Shown here: positions 54,954 through 61,770 of the stretch, piece after piece
Layout: the number at the start of each line of letters is the position of its first letter
How positions within the stretch are numbered: the stretch's first letter is position 1
Source: FEN-1219 sp963713355
GTDB taxonomy: Bacteria > Pseudomonadota > Gammaproteobacteria > Steroidobacterales > Rariloculaceae
DNA length: 64,000 nucleotides
NCBI GenBank assembly: GCA_963713355.1
Contig: CAVQLK010000011.1
Coordinates: 1,054,001 to 1,118,000, forward strand
Direction of reading: 5' to 3'
Made by a program: the position numbers and the translations under genes
The notes under the pieces: model-generated
Database searches by the model: none
Told to the model about the DNA's origin: nothing
The model's input: only the letters and a program-made list of their open reading frames with translations

Positions 54954-54982
54954 ATTATTCGGAGCGCCTCCAGGCAAGTCAA
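54954..54982 (-). promoter_or_regulatory. Sigma-70-type promoter of rpsT
   Basis: Read on the minus strand: TTGACT (54982-54977), 17 bp spacer, AATAAT (54959-54954). It predicts a leader of about 30 bases before the TTG start at 54914, short enough for translational feedback at the initiation site. Confidence 0.7.
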
Positions 54983-55005
54983 GCACATAGCCCGCCGCAC
55001 GGCTC

Positions 55006-56604
55006 ATGACCTCGACCGCGAACGCGAATAGCGCCCGCCACCAGGAACGTCTACTTACGGCCACCACGGTCGTCGGCTTCATGACGCTGCTGTCGCGCAT
55101 CACGGGCCTGGCGCGCGATATCGCCTTCTCAGCATGGTTCGGCTCGGGCCCCGTCATGGACGCGTTCGCGGTCGCATTCAAGATTCCGAACCTCATGCGG
55201 CGATTCTTCGCCGAAGGCGCGTTCTCGCAGGCATTCGTGCCCGTGATCTCCGAATACCGCACGCACAGGAGCCATGCCGAGACGCGCGAGCTCGTCGGCC
55301 GGGCCGCGGGCACGCTGGGCGTCGCGCTGTTTGCCGTCACGGCGGTGGGCGTCGTCGCGGCGCCGGCCCTGATTCTGGTATTCGCGCCGGGCTTTGGCGG
55401 CGAAGACGGAAGGTTCGGGCTGGCTGCGGACATGCTTCGCTTCACGTTCCCCTACATCCTGTTCGTCTCGCTGACGGCGCTTGCGGGCAGTGTGCTGAAC
55501 GCCCATCGGCGGTTCGCCGTCGCGGCGTTCACGCCGGTGCTGCTGAACGTCGTCATGATCGCGTTTGCCGGTTGGATCGGCCCCGAGCTCGCGCGGCCCG
55601 AGCTCGGCCTCGCGGCCGGGGTGCTGGTGGCCGGCATCGTCCAGCTCGCCTTTCAATTGCCATTCTTGTGGCGGCTCGATCTGTTGCCGCGGCCGCGTCT
55701 TGGGTTCAGCCACGAAGGCGTGCGGCGGATCCTGAAGCTCATGGCGCCGGCACTGTTCGGGTCGTCTGTCGCGCAAATCAGCGTGCTGCTCGATACGCTG
55801 ATCGCATCGTTCCTGCTCGCGGGCAGCATCAGCTGGCTCTACTACTCTGAGCGCCTCGTCGAGTTTCCGCTCGGAGTGTTCGGCATCGCACTCGCCACGG
55901 TGATCCTGCCGCGGCTGTCGGAGCACCACGCGACGCAGTCGTCGCAGACGTTCTCCGATACGCTCGACTGGGCGCTCAAGCTCGTCGTCGTGATCGGCGT
56001 GCCCTCGGCCATCGGGCTTGCCATGCTTGCCGAGCCGCTGCTCGCGACGATGTTCTTGCGCGGCGAGTTCACACAGCGCGACGTCGAGATGGCGGCCGCG
56101 AGCCTGCGTGCGTACGCGCCGGGCTTGCTCGGCTTCATCCTCGTCAAGGTGCTGGCGCCCGGCTATTTCGCGCGCCAGGACACGCGGACGCCGGTCCGTG
56201 TCGGCCTGCAGTCGCTCGTGCTCGGCATGGCGCTCTCCGGCGCGTTCGTTCTGATCCTTCTTTGGACGCGCTGGGCCCCGGCGCATGCCGGCATCGCCGC
56301 GGCGACGGCGTGCTCGGCGCTGACGAATGCCGCCTTGCTGCTCGCGGGATTGCGGCGGCATGGCATCTATCGCGCTCGACCGGGCTGGCCGGCGCTTGCG
56401 TGGCGTGTCGTCGTGCCGAGCGCGATCATGGCGCTCGCGCTAGCGGGAGGCCTCGCGATCGCCGGCGACTGGTTCGCGATGAGCACGCTCGAACGTATCG
56501 CGAGCCTCGCCGCGTTCGTCGGCGGTGGTGCAGCCGTATACTTTCTGGCCTGTCACCTCGTCGGCTTGCGCCCGAGCGAGCTCCGAATGAAGTCGGTGGC
56601 TTGA
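55006..56604 (+). CDS. murJ: Lipid II flippase MurJ
   Basis: A 532-residue MOP-superfamily membrane protein that flips the peptidoglycan precursor lipid II. The N-terminus TTVVGFMTLLSRITGLARDI and RRFFAEGAFSQAFVPV are the family signature with the conserved Arg residues. Fourteen hydrophobic segments can be counted. ATG 55006. Eight bp separate it from ribF, so murJ-ribF-ileS-lspA form an operon-like block. Confidence 0.96.
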   Translation: MTSTANANSARHQERLLTATTVVGFMTLLSRITGLARDIAFSAWFGSGPVMDAFAVAFKIPNLMRRFFAEGAFSQAFVPVISEYRTHRSHAETRELVGRAAGTLGVALFAVTAVGVVAAPALILVFAPGFGGEDGRFGLAADMLRFTFPYILFVSLTALAGSVLNAHRRFAVAAFTPVLLNVVMIAFAGWIGPELARPELGLAAGVLVAGIVQLAFQLPFLWRLDLLPRPRLGFSHEGVRRILKLMAPALFGSSVAQISVLLDTLIASFLLAGSISWLYYSERLVEFPLGVFGIALATVILPRLSEHHATQSSQTFSDTLDWALKLVVVIGVPSAIGLAMLAEPLLATMFLRGEFTQRDVEMAAASLRAYAPGLLGFILVKVLAPGYFARQDTRTPVRVGLQSLVLGMALSGAFVLILLWTRWAPAHAGIAAATACSALTNAALLLAGLRRHGIYRARPGWPALAWRVVVPSAIMALALAGGLAIAGDWFAMSTLERIASLAAFVGGGAAVYFLACHLVGLRPSELRMKSVA

Positions 56605-56612
56605 GGATTCGG

Positions 56613-57542
56613 ATGCGGCTCTATCGGACGTTCGCTTCGCTACGGCGGTCGCCGCCGGCCGGGCCACGGGCCGTCGCCATCGGCGTATTCGATGGTCTGC
56701 ACATCGGTCATCGGGCGATCGTCGAGCGCGCGCGTGCCGCAGCCGGCGATGTTGGCGGCCCGTCGCTCGTGCTGACGTTCGAGCCCACCCCGAAAGAGTT
56801 TTTCTCGCCGGCCGATGCGCCGCCGCGCCTCACGCGGTTTCGCGAGCGGTTCGAGCAGCTGCGCGCGCTCGGCGTGGACGAGCTCGTCTGTGCGAAGTTC
56901 GGCACGGTTCGCGATCTCACTCCGCGTGCGTTCATCGACGAGCTGCTCGTGGCGAGCTTGCGTGCGAGGCACGTCGTCGTCGGCGACGATTTCAGATTCG
57001 GGGCGGACCGCTCGGGCACCGTCGCGGAGCTCGTCGCGCACGGCCGGCAGCATGGATTGGCCGTGACCGAAGTTCCGCCCGTGTTCTGCAACGGAGAGCG
57101 CGTGAGCAGCACGGCGATCCGCCGCGCGCTCCAAGCCGGCGATCTTCGGCTGGCGCGCGCGATGCTCGGGCGCGACTACTCGATCTCGGGCCGCGTCGTC
57201 CGTGGCTTAGGTCTCGGCCGCAAGCTCGGTTTTCCGACCGCCAACGTGCATCTGAAGCGCATCCAGGCGCCCGTCGACGGTATCTTTGCGGCACGCGTGA
57301 CCGGGCTCGGCGCCGTGCCGCTCGATGGCGTCGCCAGTGTCGGCACACGGCCCACGATCGGCGGCGGAAGAGCGCTGCTCGAGGTCCTGATCTTCGACTT
57401 CGATCGCGAGATCTACGGGCACTACATCACGGTGCACTTCGTGAAACGTCTCCGCGAGGAACGGCATTTTGCCGATCTCGCGGCGCTGCAGCGGCAAATG
57501 CATGTTGACGTCGCGGCTGCGCGGGCTGCGCTAACCGATTGA
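56613..57542 (+). CDS. ribF: Bifunctional riboflavin kinase / FAD synthetase (RibF)
   Basis: A 309-residue enzyme making FMN then FAD. The N-terminal nucleotidyltransferase domain has VAIGVFDGLHIGHRAIV and VVGDDFRFGADRSG, with FCNGERVSSTAIRRAL. The C-terminal riboflavin kinase domain has GLGRKLGFPTANVHL, GVASVGTRPTIGGG and a final HVDVAAARAAL. ATG 56613 is 8 bp after murJ. Confidence 0.97.
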   Translation: MRLYRTFASLRRSPPAGPRAVAIGVFDGLHIGHRAIVERARAAAGDVGGPSLVLTFEPTPKEFFSPADAPPRLTRFRERFEQLRALGVDELVCAKFGTVRDLTPRAFIDELLVASLRARHVVVGDDFRFGADRSGTVAELVAHGRQHGLAVTEVPPVFCNGERVSSTAIRRALQAGDLRLARAMLGRDYSISGRVVRGLGLGRKLGFPTANVHLKRIQAPVDGIFAARVTGLGAVPLDGVASVGTRPTIGGGRALLEVLIFDFDREIYGHYITVHFVKRLREERHFADLAALQRQMHVDVAAARAALTD

Positions 57543-57595
57543 ATCGCGTACACTCTCGACCCTTCCCCGGTCGTTGCCCAAGCTCTAAACGGATC

Positions 57596-60500
57596 ATGTT
57601 CGAACCCGTTCCCGCCCGTTACGACGGGCCCGAGCTCGAGAAGGGAATACTCGAGTTTTGGCGCCGCGAAGATATCTTCGGCCGCATCATGGCCGAGGGC
57701 GCCGCGCGCCCGAAATTCGTGTTCTACGAGGGGCCCCCGACCGCAAATGGACGGCCCGGGATTCACCACGTTCTCGCCCGCACGTTCAAGGACCTATACC
57801 CGCGCTACAAGACCATGCGGGGCTTCCACTGCCCACGCAAGGCGGGCTGGGACACGCACGGGCTGCCCGTCGAGCACGAGATCGAGAAAGAGCTCGGCAT
57901 CTTCGACAAGCGCCGCATCGAGCAGGAAGTCGGCATCGCGAGCTTCACGGCACAGTGCCGCGCGTCCGTGCTGCGCCACGTGGCCGAGTGGGAAGCCATG
58001 ACGGAGCGCATGGGCTTCTGGGTCGATTTCAAGGACGCCTACTTCACGCTGCACAACGATTACATCGAGAGCGTCTGGCAGCTGCTGAAGCAGATCTGGG
58101 ACAAGGGGCTCATCTACCAGGGCTACAAGGTCGTGCCTTACGACCCGCGCATCGGCGCGACGTTATCATCGCACGAGGTCGCGCAGGGTTATCGCGAGGT
58201 CGAGGATCCGTCGGTCTACGTGCGGTTCCGCGTGCATGGTGAGAAAGGCACGTATTTTCTCGTCTGGACGACGACGCCGTGGACGCTGCCCGCCAACCTG
58301 CTGCTCGCCGTGCATCCGGACATGGAGTACGTCTGGGTCGAGCACGGCGACGAGTTGCTTATCCTCGCGAAGCCGCTCGTCGGTGCCGTCTTCAAGGACG
58401 AGAACGTGCGGATCGTCCGCAGCGCGAGCGGCCTCGAGCTCGACGGCATGCGCTACGAGCGGCTGTTCGATTATCTTCCGGCGGACGGCGACATTTGCCG
58501 CGTCCGCACGGCCGAGTTCGTGACGACGGAGGACGGCACGGGCATCGTGCACGTGGCGCCGGCGTACGGTGAGGACGATTTGAAGCTCGGCCTTTCGTCA
58601 GGTTTGCCCGTGCTGCACGCAGTAGGAGAGGACGGCTATTTCCTGCAAGCTGTCACGCCCGTCGCCGGCAAGTTCTTCAAAGACGCCGATCCAACGATCA
58701 TCGAGCTGTTGCGCGAGCGGGGCCTTTTGTTTCGCGCGCAAAAATATTTGCACAACTACCCGTTCGGCTGGCGCACCGGCGATCCGCTGATCTATTACGC
58801 GAAGAACGCCTGGTACATCCGCACGACGCAGTACCGCGAGCGCATGGTGGAGCTCAACCGCGGCATCAAATGGGTGCCCGAGCACATTCGCGAAGGGCGG
58901 TTCGGCAACTGGCTCGAGAACAACATCGACTGGGCGCTGTCGCGCGAGCGTTTCTGGGGCACGCCGCTGCCGGTGTGGACGGACGGCGACGGCGACTACA
59001 TTTGCATCGGCTCCGTCGCCGAGCTCGAGCAGCGCGCAGGGCGGAAGCTCGGCGAGCTCGATTTGCACCGGCCCGCCATCGACGGCGTGACGTTCATGCA
59101 CGAAGGCCGCGAGTTCCGGCGCGTCGCCGAAGTGATCGACTGCTGGTTCGACTCCGGCGCGATGCCGTATGCCCAATGGCATTACCCGTTCGAGAACGCC
59201 GCCGTCTTCGAGAAGAGCTTCCCCGCCGATTTCATCTGCGAAGCCATCGATCAGACTCGCGGCTGGTTTTATACGCTGCACGCGATCGCGACGATGGTGT
59301 CGAGCCAATCCGCGTACAAGAACGTCATCTGCTTGAGCCACATCGTCGACCAAGACGGCAAGAAGATGTCGAAGTCGCTCGGCAACATCTTGAACCCCTA
59401 CGACGTGTTCAATGCCGTCGGCGCCGACGCGCTGCGCTGGCACTTCACGGCGCGCGTCGCGCCCGACGTGCAGAAGCGCGTGTCCGTCGACATCATTGCG
59501 GACGTCGCGAGCAGCTTCATCAACACATTCTGGAACACGTACGCGTTCTTCGTGATGTACGCGCGGCTCGACGGCTTCGACCGCGGCGCCGGCGCGGCTT
59601 ACGAGAACCGGCCGGAGATCGACCGCTGGATCCTGTCGCTGCTCGAGCAGACGATCGCGACTGCGACGGCGGCGCTCGACGACTACGATGCACTGCGCGC
59701 AGGGGCGGCGATCGAGAGCTTCGTCGACCAGCTCAGCAACTGGTATGTTCGCCGCAACCGGCGGCGGTTCTGGAAGGCCGCCAGCGGCGCCGACAAGCAG
59801 GCGGCCTATTCGACGCTCTACGAGTGCCTCGAGACGGTCAACCGCTTGCTCGCGCCGTTCGTGCCGTTCATCAGTGAGGCCGTGCATCAGAACCTCGTGC
59901 GTGCGATCGCGCCCGATGCTCCCGTCAGCGTGCACATGGCGGCGTGGCCGCGCGGCGACGCTCGGCGGCTCGACGAGCGGCTGCTCACGCAAACGAACGT
60001 CGTGCAGCGGGTCGTCGGGCTTGGCCGTGCCGCGCGCAACTCATCGAAGCTCAAAGTCCGCCAACCTCTGTCGCGTCTCCTCATTCGCGTGCCCGACGCC
60101 GGCGCCGAAGCCGCGGTGCGGCGTAACGAAGAGCAGATCCTCGACGAGCTCAACGTCAAACGCCTCGAGCTCATCGCGCGCGATGCGACGCTGGTCACCT
60201 ACCGCATCAAGCCGAATTTGCCCGTCATCGGCAAGCGCTACGGCAAGCTGATTCCGAAGATCCGCGAGTATCTGAAGACGGCCGATGGCGCTGCGATCGC
60301 GGCCGCGGTCGGGCGCGGCGCATCGCAAACGTTCGTCATCGACGGCGAGTCGCTGACGATCGAGCCGGCGGACTTGCTCGTCGAGAGCGCGGCCGCCGAA
60401 GGATTCGCGTGCGCCGAGGAGGAGGGCTTCCTCGTCGGCCTCGATACCGCGCTCGACGACCCGCTGCGCCGCGAGGGGCTGGCGCGCGAGCTCGTGCGCG

Positions 60501-60733
60501 CAGTTCAGGACGCGCGCAAGCAGGCCGGCCTCGAGGTCGCCGACCGCATCGTCCTCTGCGTCGAAGGCGATGCCGCCGTGACGGCTGCCGTTGCGGAGCA
60601 TCGCGACTATTTGATGAGCGAGACGCTCGCAAGCGCTTGGCGTAAGCCTGGCGCCCAGGAATTCGTCGCTGCTCAGGAGCAGGGTGAAGCTCGATGGATC
60701 ATTCGGCTCGCGAGGGATTCGGAGGCACGATGA
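57596..60733 (+). CDS. ileS: Isoleucyl-tRNA synthetase, type 2 (IleRS2) with altered HIGH motif
   Basis: A 1045-residue class I synthetase charging tRNA-Ile. It is about 100 residues longer than the usual gammaproteobacterial IleS, and its C-terminus lacks the zinc-finger Cys pairs of that type, ending in IIRLARDSEAR. These are features of the eukaryote-like IleRS2 clade. The class I signature normally HIGH is GIHH here (residues 55-58, 57758-57769, in GRPGIHHVLART). The second signature KMSKS is normal (590-594). The editing domain (TTPWTLPANLLLAVHPDMEY) and anticodon region are present. Start ATG 57596; its stop overlaps the lspA start. IleRS2 enzymes tolerate mupirocin. Confidence 0.95.
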   Translation: MFEPVPARYDGPELEKGILEFWRREDIFGRIMAEGAARPKFVFYEGPPTANGRPGIHHVLARTFKDLYPRYKTMRGFHCPRKAGWDTHGLPVEHEIEKELGIFDKRRIEQEVGIASFTAQCRASVLRHVAEWEAMTERMGFWVDFKDAYFTLHNDYIESVWQLLKQIWDKGLIYQGYKVVPYDPRIGATLSSHEVAQGYREVEDPSVYVRFRVHGEKGTYFLVWTTTPWTLPANLLLAVHPDMEYVWVEHGDELLILAKPLVGAVFKDENVRIVRSASGLELDGMRYERLFDYLPADGDICRVRTAEFVTTEDGTGIVHVAPAYGEDDLKLGLSSGLPVLHAVGEDGYFLQAVTPVAGKFFKDADPTIIELLRERGLLFRAQKYLHNYPFGWRTGDPLIYYAKNAWYIRTTQYRERMVELNRGIKWVPEHIREGRFGNWLENNIDWALSRERFWGTPLPVWTDGDGDYICIGSVAELEQRAGRKLGELDLHRPAIDGVTFMHEGREFRRVAEVIDCWFDSGAMPYAQWHYPFENAAVFEKSFPADFICEAIDQTRGWFYTLHAIATMVSSQSAYKNVICLSHIVDQDGKKMSKSLGNILNPYDVFNAVGADALRWHFTARVAPDVQKRVSVDIIADVASSFINTFWNTYAFFVMYARLDGFDRGAGAAYENRPEIDRWILSLLEQTIATATAALDDYDALRAGAAIESFVDQLSNWYVRRNRRRFWKAASGADKQAAYSTLYECLETVNRLLAPFVPFISEAVHQNLVRAIAPDAPVSVHMAAWPRGDARRLDERLLTQTNVVQRVVGLGRAARNSSKLKVRQPLSRLLIRVPDAGAEAAVRRNEEQILDELNVKRLELIARDATLVTYRIKPNLPVIGKRYGKLIPKIREYLKTADGAAIAAAVGRGASQTFVIDGESLTIEPADLLVESAAAEGFACAEEEGFLVGLDTALDDPLRREGLARELVRAVQDARKQAGLEVADRIVLCVEGDAAVTAAVAEHRDYLMSETLASAWRKPGAQEFVAAQEQGEARWIIRLARDSEAR

Positions 60734-61266
60734 CGCAACGCCGCTGGTTCGGACTCAACGCCGGCGCATCGAACTGGCTCTGGGTCGGCGTCGTCGTCAT
60801 GGTGGTCGATCAATGGACGAAATGGCTCGTCGTCGAGCGCTTCGAGGAATTCGATCGCGTGGTGCTGTTGCCGGTGCTCGAGCTCATGCGGCTCCACAAC
60901 ACGGGCGCCGCGTTCAGCTTCTTGGATGACGCCGGAGGCTGGCAGCGCTGGTTGTTCATCGGCCTCGGCGTCGCTGTCAGTGCGGGCATTCTCGTGTGGC
61001 TGCGGCGCCTGCCGCCCACGGGCCAGGGGTTGCTGGCGGCGGGCTTATCGCTGATCGTCGGCGGCGCGCTCGGCAACGTCATCGATCGCGTCGTGCACGG
61101 CTACGTCGTCGATTTCATCCGCGTGCACTACGATCCGTGGAGCTTCGACTTCCCGGCTTTCAACGTCGCCGACTCGGCGATCACGGTCGGCGCCGTGCTG
61201 ATCATCGTCGACAATTTGCTCGAGCTCGATCGCGCGCGGGCCAAGAAGAAGATCACCAGCACGTAG
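60730..61266 (+). CDS. lspA: Lipoprotein signal peptidase (LspA)
   Basis: A 178-residue inner-membrane aspartyl peptidase that removes lipoprotein signal peptides. Four helices. Conserved VVDQWTKWLV, LMRLHNTGAAFSFL, catalytic Asp in GNVIDRVVHGYVVDFI and the second in FNVADSAITVGA. ATG 60730 overlaps the ileS stop (ATGA). Convergent with pilE, the ends overlapping by 14 bp. Confidence 0.97.
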   Translation: MTQRRWFGLNAGASNWLWVGVVVMVVDQWTKWLVVERFEEFDRVVLLPVLELMRLHNTGAAFSFLDDAGGWQRWLFIGLGVAVSAGILVWLRRLPPTGQGLLAAGLSLIVGGALGNVIDRVVHGYVVDFIRVHYDPWSFDFPAFNVADSAITVGAVLIIVDNLLELDRARAKKKITST

Positions 61267-61684
61267 CGGCGGCGGTGCCTGTTGCGGCTCGCTCGCCCTG
61301 TGCATTGAGCGTGAAGGTCGTGCACTGAGTGTCGTTGGTCATGTCGATGTCGGCGCCGACCGTGGGCGTGGCCGTCGCCATGTAGCCCGCGGCGTCGGCA
61401 CCGTCGATCGTGATCGTATACGTGCCGCGCTCCGTGAGGCCGCCGTCGTCAAGCAGGTCCGCGGCGACGAGCTGCGCGACCGTCCCGTACGTGCGGTTAG
61501 CCAAATAGTACCGTTCCTGATTCGTTTGGACCCGCAGCAGGGCGGTTTTGGCTTCGGTTCGTTGCGCGCGCGTCATGTACTGCCGGTAGCTCGGGATCGC
61601 GATCATGCCGAGGATGCCGATAACCAACACGACCGCCATGAGCTCGAGCAGTGTCACACCCAGCATGCCGCGGCGAGTATCCAT
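61253..61684 (-). CDS. pilE: Type IV pilin (PilE-like)
   Basis: A minor or major type IV pilin of 143 residues from ATG 61684 (an in-frame ATG at 61708 is also open). The prepilin signal is short (MDTRRGMLG) and cleaved before VTLLELMAVVLVIGILG, with Glu5. The globular part is typical PilE (YRQYMTRAQRTEAKTALLRVQTNQERYYLANRTYG), with Cys in DTQCTTF and at the C-terminus CW forming the D-region loop. It directly follows pilY1 on the same strand, as in pilVWXY1E minor pilin operons. Confidence 0.93.
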   Translation of the reverse strand: MDTRRGMLGVTLLELMAVVLVIGILGMIAIPSYRQYMTRAQRTEAKTALLRVQTNQERYYLANRTYGTVAQLVAADLLDDGGLTERGTYTITIDGADAAGYMATATPTVGADIDMTNDTQCTTFTLNAQGERAATGTAAATCW

Positions 61685-61770
61685 GCCAACCGACCTCGCG
61701 TGATTCATCGCTGTCTCCCTTTCCTACCGCCGGGCGCGGTGGGGCGCCCAGACGCGCCTCACCGGCCGGA

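Noticed and set aside
57543..57595. T-box or tRNA-sensing leader upstream of ileS
   Set aside because: The gap is only 53 bp, with no T-box sequence or terminator.
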